A model generated the notes under the pieces. The model was not told the DNA's origin and ran no database searches. It was given only the letters and a program-made list of their open reading frames with translations. A program made the position numbers and the translations under genes. Below, in pieces: positions 21,901 to 33,000 of a DNA stretch of 64,000 nucleotides. Source of the stretch: Eukaryota sp. TZLM1-RC (taxonomy: Eukaryota; Metamonada: BaSk clade). Location: positions 3,224,001-3,288,000 of the forward strand of contig JAUPSS010000001.1 of the NCBI GenBank assembly GCA_040285825.1, in the 5' to 3' direction. The stretch's first letter is position 1. Each line of letters opens with the position of its first letter.

Positions 21901-24394
21901 AATTCCTGTACTGCCACGTCATAATGCGTCAGAGGTCAAGGAAAGTCAGGCAATTACTTTAATATTGAGCTTAATACGTGTCATATCAATAGCAGCTACT
22001 GAAGATCCCAAAACTGTTGTAAACGTGCTCGATCACGTGTTTATTGATCTTTTGAACTTTAGATTTGACCCAATGGCGTCATCGTTATTGTTCTTTATTC
22101 ATACTTTAATTTCAGTAGCTAGAAGACCACCTCCAGCAATCGTAACTGCAGATCAACAGGCGGTTGACGAAAATTTCCAATTGTCAAATATTTTGACAAT
22201 TTCCCAGTGTGAAAAAGTTGCATTTTTCCTACTGTCACTCACCAATAGTGTGATTTATCGACCCAGAATTTACTATTACGCCGCACACGTGTCCATTTAC
22301 CTTTTCGTGAGACTTCCATTGACTCATCGCGTGACTCTAGCCAGAACGTACCACGAGTATCTCTCAAATTCAGTAAAATCGAACTTATTCTCAATTGAAA
22401 ACACTATTATTGATTTTATTTTACGTTTTTCTGTATCAGATCCCATTTTTCCACATCGATTATTTAAACCAATGTCACCCCCCACGGCTTCCTACTCATC
22501 CAATCATTTTGCAATCGGCACGTCCTTGCTGACGTTTACAACATGGTGTGGCGGTTGTGACGTCATCATACGACGACCTTCTGGAAGTTGCTGTTTCAGA
22601 CTTGGAGCTTTGCCTTTTGTACCCAATTTAGAAGTCGCCAGCATGGATAAGAAAGAGGTCAATAATTTAGATACAAGCCAAGAAACTGATTTGTATTCAG
22701 AATCACCAGTTTTTTCTGATTTTAGACCTGTTTTTTCCAAACTTTCCCAAAACGATGAATCACGTGATGGGAGTCAACTATCACCATTTTCGAGCGACGA
22801 TGATTCTGATAGCCCTGATCAATTTCAGAATTGTTTTGGTTCCGGAATCCACACCGATAGTGACAAAGAAAGAGACCACAAAAGTGATTCTATTTTGAAT
22901 ACTTCAGGCATTTTTAGTGCTTCCTCAGTCCCCACTACTATTCCATTTCTCTGTCCTTTGGATGATCAACTTCTATGTTCAACCCACTTGAAACCCAAAC
23001 CATTGGAGAGTTACTCGAGCTCAAAGAAAACTGAAACTTCTTCATTTCAGAGAATTGATTCTATTGATATGTCACCAAGAAATTTGTCAAGAATTAATGA
23101 TAATTATGTTAATTCAGATTCATTTTCAGTTGAACCTCTGCTTTCTGAACAAATGATTGAAGATCGTGGCTCAAATAGGGAAGCTGTTGCTCATGAACAA
23201 CGAAGAAGATCCCGTGCAGGTTCGATTCTGGGGCCAATCCCCATTGACGAATTCCATCACCATCCCTCAATTCCACCTGTTGATCATCCCACTCCCAAAA
23301 TAGACTCTTCTGTTGCCAAAGCCACTGGTACAATGGGGGCCTTGGGCCATCAAAGTGATCCCGACAGTGATGATGAGGTTAATCTTGCAATCAAAAACGG
23401 TGTGGTTTTTCCTCCTTTTTCCTATTTCCCTGATGATGCTCCTACGTTCCAGAATCCCATTCTCACGGCCACCACATCTGCTCTCCTCTCTTCCCAGGTC
23501 ACTGATGATAGGATTTTAAAGTCTTTGTTGCCATACGATGCTCATTGGAATGTACCAATGAGCCCTACTTCTGTTTTTTCTGAAATTTTTGGTCAACTTT
23601 TAAGTAACAATACCAGTGTTTACATGTTGAAAAATGATCCAAAATTAGAAAGATTTATTCAAGATTTGGACCGGGTTCCTGCTTTTGAAGTTCATAAAGT
23701 TGGAATTGTTTATCTAAAACAGAATCAATCAAAAGCCATTGATATTCTCTCGAATTCTGAACCTTTCATTCCCACATATTCTCAGTTTTTGAGCTGTTTG
23801 GGTCGTATCGTCTACCTCAAACACTGTGCCGGCGTCTATAATGCTGGTTTGGACTGTGAAAATGGTACTGATGGCGAATATTCTCTGATAAGAATGACTC
23901 CTTTGTCTTGTGTACATTTCCATGTTGCTAGTTTTATGCCAAATATTGATTCTGACCCCTCTCGTGATCGAAAACGTCGACATTTGGGTAATGATTATGT
24001 TTTGATCATTTTTTGCGAACCTGGTGCGAAATTTTCCAAAACAGATATGAGCATTGGTGATTTCAATACAGTTTTTATCGTAATAGAGCCAATAGGTTCA
24101 GGGTTTTTCAATGTTTCGCTAGATTGTTCGCGACATGCCGATCCAGAATTGATTCTATTTGTAAATAACATTGGAAAAGGTTTTGTCTTGCGGACTTCTT
24201 CGCTCGTACCTTTTGTCTCCCAAATTTCTACATGCTGTAGCAGATTGTGTACCGTAAAACATCACTTGTCAGCTGCATGTAGAGCTCAATTGAGATCAGA
24301 AAAGATTGGAAGTATTTTCAAAAATTTCAGTTCTTCTCCTCTTGATAAAGAGAACTTTTTTGAAATTTTAGCTGGTGTCACTAATGACAAGTGA
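18923..24394 (+). CDS. TSC2: Tuberin (TSC2)-like Rap/Ran-GAP protein
   Basis: The 1823-residue single-exon protein has a long helical N-terminus (HEAT-like, about 1-1250), a disordered Ser/Asp-rich middle (about 1280-1500) and a C-terminal GAP domain (about 1520-1790). The domain contains VHFHVASFMP, then KRRHLGNDYVLIIF with the catalytic Asn-thumb residue at about N1690, then FNTVFIVIEP. The KRHLGND-F/Y-V signature and the segment LRTSSLVPFVSQIS resemble tuberin more than RalGAP or Rap1GAP. Length also fits human tuberin (1807). Tuberin, with TSC1, is the GAP for Rheb and restrains TORC1 on lysosomal membranes; TSC1 is not in the window. A Lys/Asp low-complexity run lies near residues 230-255. 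Start is the first ATG. Alternative: a RalGAP-alpha relative. Confidence 0.8.
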   Translation: MSLSGSNSTLFPSNDNTRQASLALLQEHSSFSSIRHMLSDFSNLPTECLHAFYDACLSALSHSQPLTNRISILPAISVVLEHIASISPDTCSLFYDVLSDLLPPKSTTSTVAALDLLISLLYHQVDVGRCASVLLKIVSHADVPVLTRLKLIKGLGKHNYSRFGTSLGKSVVKLLEDTMTSSDDVTLIMIFDLIAYFNYSDLLPVFFNYSLIKSISSHIESCVWSSVVCQSDNQSDNESDDQSTSAKKKDDKKKKAMKEIDLYLVRAQSFFNSKRFSEYYEPSETSSKNAFSGIIGIKNFIRSELKNTYTAFLFKLQHYLFVSGQILSNQSNLIDINSIKPLVNVISLLISFYPLASHPVNYSALKCFRILNSNSVLKSSICPYLLKVIGKFNDIPNDEELSIKVVNVLRGSIYLASELCFKNENIKNSPRRSSKSSLIPLNKTKFSDQSSPRSLLPCLVDLLDVQDSRVYAEILCCISQCISKCGHLLEDEWWFIVQILVTIEDLIFRKSYNPAHNYVIKLTNRENNPCLFQNYAVLTPLVIDVIRKTIFLSSSNGFNGALHYLHLLMLIGFPIVEPLLAVQQIEQVIEYLGPDVLEWTTLLSSLFNSILRREVRVVVSVNGIRITCEFLAGLPLQFRKSVCELVSFQYLSTRSPLLVCSLSCLNCISTFLLSDSSSLKQRNLLIMNLFEQLSAVLIKYSVKNLKNSGSDEIRSVELCHSFVSIIQILLIRSFWNRGQDDFVLSLFNYLLTNLKYYPDIARKNILYFISKISCNHTNHMIINQFDCQNCGSQRDSCYTCQNCLFFELLRFESMSGDPPFTDDRYLQQSTTKFFEIFDKLVNHFSDKPISSLYIKSGKPTNSAIKSLKSMGISFYFVEFPIQLLSSMFNILFNQDKCNISSLILIFDCLSSWIVKREFSKHLKITDFIELVLSHILEFKPVLNLNFSTDLPELHLFFLTKLIQFLSILPQFISHSSLLFINFIKIVKMLFTKIIPVLPRHNASEVKESQAITLILSLIRVISIAATEDPKTVVNVLDHVFIDLLNFRFDPMASSLLFFIHTLISVARRPPPAIVTADQQAVDENFQLSNILTISQCEKVAFFLLSLTNSVIYRPRIYYYAAHVSIYLFVRLPLTHRVTLARTYHEYLSNSVKSNLFSIENTIIDFILRFSVSDPIFPHRLFKPMSPPTASYSSNHFAIGTSLLTFTTWCGGCDVIIRRPSGSCCFRLGALPFVPNLEVASMDKKEVNNLDTSQETDLYSESPVFSDFRPVFSKLSQNDESRDGSQLSPFSSDDDSDSPDQFQNCFGSGIHTDSDKERDHKSDSILNTSGIFSASSVPTTIPFLCPLDDQLLCSTHLKPKPLESYSSSKKTETSSFQRIDSIDMSPRNLSRINDNYVNSDSFSVEPLLSEQMIEDRGSNREAVAHEQRRRSRAGSILGPIPIDEFHHHPSIPPVDHPTPKIDSSVAKATGTMGALGHQSDPDSDDEVNLAIKNGVVFPPFSYFPDDAPTFQNPILTATTSALLSSQVTDDRILKSLLPYDAHWNVPMSPTSVFSEIFGQLLSNNTSVYMLKNDPKLERFIQDLDRVPAFEVHKVGIVYLKQNQSKAIDILSNSEPFIPTYSQFLSCLGRIVYLKHCAGVYNAGLDCENGTDGEYSLIRMTPLSCVHFHVASFMPNIDSDPSRDRKRRHLGNDYVLIIFCEPGAKFSKTDMSIGDFNTVFIVIEPIGSGFFNVSLDCSRHADPELILFVNNIGKGFVLRTSSLVPFVSQISTCCSRLCTVKHHLSAACRAQLRSEKIGSIFKNFSSSPLDKENFFEILAGVTNDK

Positions 24395-24950
24395 AAGTTT
24401 GAACACCAATCAATCAATCAATCAACTTTCATCGTTTTTCTTTATTTTTATTTCTTGTTCATTTTTTCCCATTTTTTCCTTCTTTAAATACAATTTTTTT
24501 CTCGTTCTTTTTCTGAAAAAGGCTTTCTATTTTAGTTTCTAACCTGAATCACTAACATCACTTACTGTACCCTTCACGTTCAACACTAGTCCCATGTGGA
24601 ATTCTGTTATTCACCACAGGTATAACTTTCGTGTTGGGTAACTAAAATTTATCAAATATTTAGTAGTTATATATAATCTCAGCAAGCATTTTCAACAAAA
24701 ATACAATTCAATATGAGATGATTTATTAAAAGCTCCCCAAAAAATCTAAAATGGCTTTCTTCCAGTTTCATTCAGTTAGATGAGTGAAGGAATTTGATTG
24801 AGGTTTACTTGTATTACAAGAACTTATCATTCTCTGTAAAGAAGAAGAAAAGATCAAGTCCATGGGAAATTAATGAGACCATAGAGAGTCAGTGTGGAGG
24901 ATTTACATGGATGCTAAAACATTTGATCCACTGAAAACACATTCTAATCA
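24395..24950. other. Intergenic, no gene recognised
   Basis: T-rich sequence (24425-24540) follows the tuberin-like stop, with a four-fold caat run (24408-24423) directly behind it. No open frame or RNA gene is convincing. Confidence 0.5.
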
Positions 24951-24954
24951 TTTA

Positions 24955-25030
24955 GAGAATACTGAAGAAGCAATGGCGAGAAAACAAGCAGATCAGGATT
25001 TTGTAGAGGAAGTCTTGGTTTATTGAATTG
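24955..25030 (+). mobile_element. Family B retroelement 3'-tail remnant
   Basis: Codons reading EEAMARKQADQDFVEEVLVY match the last residues of the family B protein (compare ARQQANQDFVEEILV at 16.2 kb). The tail after the stop (gttagtaatg) is also family-like. Only ~75 bases survive. It lies about 290 bp upstream of the second tRNA-Leu. Confidence 0.6.
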
Positions 25031-25316
25031 TCACGTTAGTAATGATTTTATTTTATTAGGTGCTGTAGTTCAATGAAGAATTTTATCTAATTTGTACAAG
25101 TGTTTTTTGTTAACACTGAAAGGAAAAAATCTCCAATAAAACCACTACAACATACATCTATTTGACAAATGTTACTATCAAAGAACAAAATGCTTTTAAC
25201 AATGCATTTCGAATTTGTAGTTGTCCTTAATTGTTTTGTTTTAACTTGTATATTAATAACTTATTGCGTATTGGGAAAACGAAAGCTTGCTTAACGAAAC
25301 CCTAACAAAATTTAAC

Positions 25317-25398
25317 GCAAGCGTGACCGAGTTGGTTAAGGTGTAGGATTTAAGCCCCTATGGCGTGAGCCGCGCGAGTTCGAGTCTCGTCGCTTGCA
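25317..25398 (+). tRNA. tRNA-Leu (anticodon TAA), second copy
   Basis: All 82 bases are identical to the minus-strand tRNA at 10198-10279, including the A-C mismatch at the base of the anticodon loop. The flanks differ: here the gene is followed by ATTTTATC, so termination would rely on a T4 run. No CCA is encoded, as usual for eukaryotic nuclear tRNAs. Confidence 0.93.
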
Positions 25399-26090
25399 TT
25401 TTATCAAATGATTTTCTAGGTAAATTCAAAACTATATCATCATTTCGCACCATGATCTTAAAGAGTCTTCAGATGATTGTCAAGAGCATTTAGACAACAA
25501 AACTACTCCTGCTGTTGTTTTTTTTCTTCTGGTACATGAATTACTTCGTCAACACTTTCTTTTTCTTTTCTCTTTTTTTCCTTTTTCTTTTGATACTTTT
25601 TTTACTTTTATGTATATTTTTACAGTATTGTTTAATAATGAACCAGCTTCAACCAATGAAGCTGTAAATTGTAAATAGTACTATTTTCGGAACCCCTAAA
25701 TTGAATTATTTGCTATTGATTTGAAATTTAGAAATAATGTCCTTGGCAAGACAATATTCACTAACATAAACCAAATTAAATTAAATTATTTAAGGAGTTG
25801 CAAGAAATTTCCATTAATTTTGGAAGTAGAAGATCCAAGATTTGCTGAAAACGATACTGAATTCCATACATCTACTAGAAGAATTGGGCTTTTTGAGAGC
25901 AAGGGGTAAATGACAAAAACTGAAATGGAATCAACTTTTGATATTGTATTTATTTGTATTTTGCCAAGGTACTATGAATTTCTATCAAAACTCATTCTTC
26001 CGCAGTAGTGCTGTACCCATCGGTCACCTGTTCTTTGATGAATTAGAAGGTATCTTGAAATTCTTTGTGATCTATTTGCTCAATTTATTG
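25399..26090. other. Intergenic, no gene recognised
   Basis: The stretch contains a T/C-rich run (25510-25610) and a poorly supported 62-codon frame at 25721-25909 that lacks any recognisable motif. It ends at the 3' terminus of the family B element. Confidence 0.5.
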
Positions 26091-29000
26091 AATTTGCACA
26101 CTTGATTAAATTAAATCATAACTAATGGGACGACTATCATTAAACCAAGATTTCCTCTACAAAATCTTGATTTGCTTGCTGTCTAGCTAAAGCTTCTCTA
26201 ATTCGATTGAAAAACCGCGGTAATCTATTAATAATGGCAAATTGAATCCGTGAACGCCATAAAAAATATCAAATCTTTTCATTGTTTTTTCTTTCACCAT
26301 TTTTTGGAAGTCATCCAAAAAAGTTTCTGCTTCAGCTGATAATCTTCCATTTATCGAAAATGGGAAAGCAATAAAAACCAGCTGTGTATTTCTATCGACA
26401 TTTGCATCTTCAATTTCTTTATCATATTTTCTATGTTTTTCTTTTGCTTTAAAATCCAGAGCAGCCACAGGATTAAGTTTTCTTCTGTGAACCAAAGTAT
26501 CGTTTGCAACATTACATGAGACAAAGTCAACAATAGCTTCAGAATTATCAATCCAATCACAGTATACATCACCTCTATCATCAGAACCAAAATTATTCAG
26601 AGAAAGTGTTTCTTTCAGCAGGGGCTCTTTGATACACGATATCCTTGCAGTTTGTGCCATATTGAAAACAGTGTCTCTAACAGCATCATGTAATGAAGAA
26701 CGATAAGTTATCAATTTAGAGCAATTTAGAGCATGGCGCAAAGTGAGTTGAGGTGAATTCGAACAAATACATTTTTCTTTTGATAATAATTGGTTAATGG
26801 GGATGTTCAAATATAATCTCATTTTTGTTACAAATGCTTCATTAGTGGCACACAATCCAAATCTTCGTGGTACAATGGTTACAAAAAGTGAAGAATCTGA
26901 CGCCTTGTTTTCACAAACACCCTTTTCCAATAACAATGAGTGAAGATCTTGATTTAAAACAGCCGAGCTGCAAATATTATTATAAAGATCTTTTTCATAC
27001 ATTCCAGTCAATCTTTTCTGTAATGTTCGAAGAGTGTACTTCAAATTTAAAACATTTTTTTCTGGAATATTGCCATTGAATGATTGGGGAAAACATCGAC
27101 CCCATTTTTCTACATCAATTCTTGAAATTTCTTCATTTAATGCAAAAACAGTGGAACTTTGCGTTGTCATCAATAAATCTTCCCAATCTGCAAATCTTTC
27201 GGAAAACTCAAAGATTGCATTTCTGCATCCACCAACAAAAGCACACGAGGTAAGAATAGAAGCCTTCGTCCACCCTAAACCACCATAATGTGGACTAAGG
27301 TAAGCATGATCTGGAATTTGAAACATTTTACATCCCAGTAATTGAGACAGAACTTTTGCACGTAACTCATTAAACTTTTGAGCCAAAGGTCTAGTGACGA
27401 GAGGATTTGTAGATCGAAATATATGATTAAAATTGGAACTAAAACACAGTCTTATAATGGTAAATTTGATGTGTTTTTTTATATCTAAATTCATCATTCG
27501 GTCAATTTTGTCAGAAATTGAGTTCACCTTTTCAAACAATTTTTGGTAATTTCATCATTATTTCCTAAAAACGAACCCAAATGACGAATAGCATCAATTG
27601 AATATAATTTGGCTTGAATTTCAATATCATCAATTATTGTGGAAACTGGAGAATTCGATAACAAAACACATTTAAGTAAATTAAGTCGGAGACCAATTTT
27701 GGTAAATAATTCTTTAAAACATACAGTTGCTTTTTTCACAATATTTAAATCACCAATAAGCACAACATCATCCATATATGCAATCATTTTTAGTGAAGGA
27801 AACATCTCTTGAATTTGCAGTAGAATAGGATGGATGGCCAAACAAAACAAAAGAGGTCCTAACGGATCTCCTTGCTTTACGCCACTTGATGAACTCAAAA
27901 TGTTGTTACCAAAATGTAAATTAGAATATGTGCAATAAGTTGATTGAAAATATGGTATTAATTCCGGCATATATTGCAATAGAGCACCATGGATACTGCG
28001 ACGACTTAGTGAATTGAAAGCATTACTAAAATCCAATGACATGCAAACATTGAATTCATTTTGACGAAATAAGACATCAGTAGCAAAAATCGCTGAAGAG
28101 ACTCCATCTGTAGTATTTATACCATATTGAAAGGGTAATAAAATCTTTTTAGCTTTTTCATTGAACCTGCTTAAGCAACACGCAGAAAAAATATTGTGTA
28201 AGCTCTCAGAGACTGCAATAGGACGAACATCCATTTTTGAATTTTTGACAAGTGCAGTCAAACGAGAACTACTTAATTCTTCTGGGTATTTGCGTTGACC
28301 AGATAATATTTGGTTGAAAAATTTAGTCAATAAACCAAGGCAATCTTCTGAAGAAATAATCGCGGCTTTTACATGATCAATAGTAATACCAGAAAGTCCG
28401 GCAGACTTACCACGAGGTCTCTTTTTGATAACCGAAAAAACTTCTGATGGCATCAATGGATAATTTTCCCAATATGTGCCGTAAAAATTTTGATCCATTA
28501 TAGGGTCTTCATAAGGATGAAGAATTTTCAGTTTTTCTATGGTATTTTCATTGTTCGGTGCTTTAACTCCGGGACTTAAAGCTGACAAAGCCTTGGACCA
28601 TTTGTTGTCAAAGCATTTGTCTTCAAAAATTTTACTTAATTTCTCGGATGTCTGATTTCTCGGTGCTATATTAGTTAAATCTTCGGAAATATTAACGAAA
28701 TTTTGTTCAAAAGGAGGACAAAAAGAACCAAAAAATTCCCAAATAATATTGATAGCATACTTTCCTTTACATAATTGATCCAAAAATCTTTGAAAAACGA
28801 AAGCAAATTCATTGCATTTGGTCGGATGAATTTCTTGAGGTATTCTTATAGGAGGATGGTAGTTATCAACTATGCGGCATTTCAAGCAGCGGTCAGAAGT
28901 TTTTCCTTTTGCATTTTTTCTAAAAGAAATACCACAAGTGTTGCAAGTTTTGTGCTTTAATCGGTTGCAAACTGGTTTTGCAACAATTTGTGGAGCATTA

Positions 29001-29400
29001 TTTATGGGTTCTACCTTAGACTCTTTCCTTCTAATAAATTTTCTTTTACATTTTGTTTCAGAATTTGCCACATTATTTTTTCCAACATTGGGGCATGTTC
29101 GAGCATTATGTCCCTGTTGTCGACACTTTGAGCATCTGTAGGAGCGTGGCTTTGTTTTTGAACAAACTTTGTTTTCATCGTGATTGTCTAAAAATTCTGG
29201 ATCAGAAATTTTTTTGTCCAAAAATGAAGAGAGAAGAGGTTGAGGAGGAGAGGTGGAAAGGACGTCTTGAGCATCTTGTTGTCTATCGTTCTTTCTTTTG
29301 ACTCCATTAGAATCAGAAATTGATTCAGGCATCAACAAGAAAGAATAGAAGCAATGATCTCGGTTCAGCCAGGTTTTAAGTTAAACGGTTATATGTAGAG
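26091..29400 (-). mobile_element. Near-complete family B non-LTR retrotransposon with putative restriction-like endonuclease
   Basis: This is the longest element in the window, about 3.3 kb. The 3' terminus (attgaatttgcac read from the plus side, 26095-26107) equals that of the copies at 12.07, 16.13, 16.18 and 48.57 kb. The coding part (29338-26160) runs from N-terminal zinc knuckles through RT to a C-terminal zinc motif and endonuclease-like region. No long terminal repeats are seen. Two frameshifts suggest it is recently dead. A 5' boundary near 29400 is a guess from the end of coding-like sequence. Confidence 0.85.
26160..29338 (-). pseudogene. Family B retroelement polyprotein (zinc knuckles, RT, putative RLE), two frameshifts
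   Basis: The first frame (29338-27524) gives 604 residues from MLMPESISDSNG. A CCHC knuckle CSKCRQQGHNARTC spans 69-82, and a second CxxC pair (C132/C135, C151/C154) follows. Next come RT fingers (RPIAVSESLHNIF), SLDFSNAFNSLSR, SSSGVKQGDPLGP and the catalytic AYMDDVVLIGD. Near 27530 the frame shifts and continues 450 residues (27539-26187). This second part contains the post-RT block (YGGLGWTKASIL), zinc motif CICSNSPQLTLRHALNC and the segment GDVYCDWIDNSEAIVDFVS, which fits a PD-(D/E)xK-like endonuclease core. A second frameshift near 26260 (DIFYGVHG instead of DIFLWRSR) separates the last ~30 residues. The C-x-C-x(7-9)-H-x3-C motif after RT followed by an endonuclease is the order known for R2-type elements. 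The precise clade is not assigned. Confidence 0.8.
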
Positions 29401-29460
29401 GAAGAAAAAAAATTAATTCTTTGTTGAGATGCACTAAAAAACAGATAGTTGTAAACTGCT

Positions 29461-29856
29461 CTAGTCCTTCTGTCTTCGAAAGCGTGACTGTGTAACTGAC
29501 GAATATTCCAGCCAAATAGAAGAAAATTGAACATCAGAGTCATTGGGTAGAAAGTGGTTTGGATGAAAAAGTAAAACTACCCAATCTGGGAAAACAGTAT
29601 CATCGTTCCAAAGAGTTCTATTCTTCAGCAAAAACAGCGGTAGCTCCAACCTATTTCTTTGCTCAAAGAATTGTTTGATAATTAGGTTAACTAATAGATA
29701 CAACGTAATATCCTTTCCAGGGAGGGATGTAGTTTTTCTAGTTTTTTATTGGAGATGTAAATGGTTGCTGTTTCTTTGGTATTATCCTTCGGTTTATCTA
29801 GATTTCTTTTTCTCTTTGATTTTTTAGCAAATCTTGATCGATAAATTATCGTTGTA
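29461..29856 (-). pseudogene. Unknown basic ORF, broken by a frameshift
   Basis: From 29856 leftwards the minus strand reads RFAKKSKRKRNLDKPKDNTK and continues to ERILRC. After a shift near 29705 it carries on as LVNLIIKQFFEQRNRLEL and ends WLEYSSVTQSRFRRQKD at 29461. The basic cluster could be a nuclear localisation signal. Joined, it would be about 130 residues. No ATG is found in frame and no domain is recognised. It lies just upstream of the family B element and could be element 5' sequence or a small host gene with an unseen intron. Confidence 0.3.
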
Positions 29857-30099
29857 TATCATTCTTGCAATTCTGGATTATTTAAGGGTAGATTATCTCA
29901 AATAAGCAAAACAATTGACATATGATTCACAAAGGATGAACGAGAAAACAAAGGCTGTAAGCTGTGGTATGACTATAAGCTTATATAGCAAAAGAGTTCA
30001 ATTATTTCAATTAATTTGATCAATGATGACGCCTATTTATTGTAATGTTGTACAAGGAAAAGAGATAATTAGAAACAATTGACACATTAGAATTAGAAA

Positions 30100-33000
30100 C
30101 TGAATGGTTTCTATAGAAATAGAGCTGGAACTGGAAATACTCATACAGCATACTCAGTACCAACTGAACATATATAAATGATGGCAACACTCTTTTCGCT
30201 GTAGAGGAAAATGCCTACTGTTTGCAAGGAGATAGATTTTTTTCCAAAATAAAAAGGAAAACTGAAATGGAGCAAGAATGTGGAATGAATTCCACTCTGC
30301 CAAGGTAGGACTGGTTGTTTCACTAGAATATTCGACAATCAACAATTAACAAGCCATCAAAAACGAACTCATTATTGAAGGATTTCATTCACTAATACAA
30401 TTTAAAACATCCAAAAAACCAAAATAAACAAACCAAAATTTATTTAAACCTAAACGCTACAAAAACATCTATTCATGGATTTACACATATAACGATGGCA
30501 ACTAACATCAGTATGGGGAGGATCAACTATTACTGGTTTCGGGCTTGGCTTTCTGCAAAAATAGACAGCTAGAGCTACAAGAACAATCAATACGCCAAAA
30601 CCAAATACCACAAACAAAGAAAAACTGATGCTATCATCAACTACATTTACATCTAAAACCGCAGCTTGCCATAAATCATTTTGAACCAAAGCAACACTGG
30701 AATTAGAAAGTGGAGACTCCAAGTTAGCAGTTACTTCATTTCCTTCTACAAAACATTGACCTTTTACACCTTCAAAAACTAATCCACAATCAATACTAAT
30801 TCTCCTGGATATAATTGAATCCGAGAAAACAACCACAAGTTGATTTCTTCTTTGACTGAATGAGGCGCTAGCTATTGACAGAGCATTCCTGCAATGATGA
30901 GATGGAATTCTTGAGGGACATTTGGTTCTATCAAAGTTTCTAAAGCTTGAATCAAAAGAAATTCCCTTGTTATTTGAAGGAATTGATATAGATAATGGGA
31001 AAACTGAATGAAGAATTCTTAAAGAAGTACTTGTTCTAATTCTTTCAAATAATAAAGCATGATTACCCCATTTCCAAAGTACATCAATTCCATTTGAATT
31101 ACTTGGAATTACCACATTTGTTAGATTTAATTCAAAAACAGCATTATTTTCTAAAGAAAAGGTCCAAGTGCAGTCATCATCACCAGTGACGCCTTTAAAT
31201 TTTCCAGAATTACCAGCTAAATCAACTTTACCACTGCAAATAGAATTTTCTTTTTCTGAATCATTTAAATAATTTCTACAATATTGAGAACTAATTCTTT
31301 TTGGACACAAATCTCTATGAATATTGTTAAAACTTGCTGAAAAAGTTGAGTCATTATTCGAAGAGACAAAGTGCACAGAAAGAGGGTACAAAGAATGGAA
31401 AACTCGACGTTCTGTTGATGAAGAGATTCTGGCAAGTCTTAACTTATGATTGTTCCATTTCCAATTAACATCAATTAAATCACCACTTTTAAGGAAAACA
31501 TTTGTTAAATTTAATTCAACTAAATTGTTTTCTAATAAAGGTAATTCCCAAGTGCAATCAGCTTTTCCCTCTACACCAAAAGAATCCTTTTCCTTCTCAA
31601 AAATGGTTTTTTCCTTACAATTAGTAGGTTTCGGTTGGGGTTTAGGGGAATTTCCAAGGAACAAATCAAAACCCTTGGAAAAACCTTGAGAATTTGCAGT
31701 AAAAACAACTCTAATATTGGTGGAAATAGTGAAAATTTGGTCATTTCCATCTTTAATTGTGCTAATTAAAGTTCTTGTAGAGCCAGATTCGGAATAAATA
31801 GAAAGATAATGCCCTTCTGCAAGATTTATATTGGCAACATTCAGTTTTAAATCAAGTCCTGAAGGATTCAAAACCCTCCAAACCACATCTATTCCTGGCT
31901 TATAATGAGAAATTCCCTTAATTAATGGTAATTCGTGGTAATCAAGATCTCTAACAGTAACCGCATTATCCCCAATAGCGTGGTATAAGGAGCAATCATG
32001 ACCAAAAAAGGGAAATTCACAAGAACAAAAACCATTAATACATTTGCCTTGATTAGAACAAGAATTAGGACAAGATTCACCACAATTAAGTAAATTTCCT
32101 GAATTACATTTACAAATTCCGTTTAAACATTGGCCATTATTATTACAATTATCAGGACAAGAATCGCAATCAATCAAATCCACGTCACCAATCACTGATA
32201 AGGAATAAGTTTGACTCGAAGATAAGCCATTTCCCTTAATTAAAATTTGATAATTACCAGCTGCTGAAGGAATAATTAATCTATCAGAAGTGGAATGTCT
32301 AAATGGCTTATTCAAATTAGAAATTTCTTTTCCTGAAGAATCCAAAATAATTAATTCTAAGGGATTAATTATACAATCCTGACAACCTGCAAAAGCTTGG
32401 GGGTCTGTCCAAGCTAAGGTAACAATAACTTTACCATTAGAATTAGTTTTAAAACAATGTGATTTAATAGGATTTGAATTAGAAATTTCATAATCTTCAT
32501 TAGAAACCACAACAGATTCGAATAAAGGTTTTAAATTAACCCTGCCATAACCATAAACAGAGGAGGGAGCTTCATCCAAGTCTACCCACTTGTTATTACC
32601 CCAATTAACTTTACCATTATTATCATTTAAAGGGACAGCGGAACCTATAATTAAACTTCTTAATAAAGAAGCAGTGGGTTTGATATCATTATTATTTAAA
32701 TATTCCCTTAATAAAGCCGCAGCTCCAGCAACTGTGGGTGCTGCCATTGAAGTACCAGCTTTCATTATTACCCCACAATTAGTTCCTGGATTGGCAGAAG
32801 TCAAGGGAAGTCCCGTGGAAACCACATCAGGTTTAATACCCCCATAATCAGTAAATCCCCTTGAAGAGAAAGATGCAACTACATTTTCATTTGCTCTTTC
32901 TTCTGGACTATTCCAAATACCAAAAGATCTGCAAATGCTGCTAGAAACAGCACAAGTTCCAGAAACCCCATTTCTAGAGGTAATACTAGCTCCAACTGTT

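Noticed and set aside
25721-25909. 62-codon ORF on the plus strand
   Set aside because: It has no ATG context, domain or homologue within the window and lies in AT-rich spacer.
30141-30345. Two small minus-strand ORFs downstream of protease copy 1
   Set aside because: The matching region of the other arm has indels that break these frames, so they are not under coding constraint.
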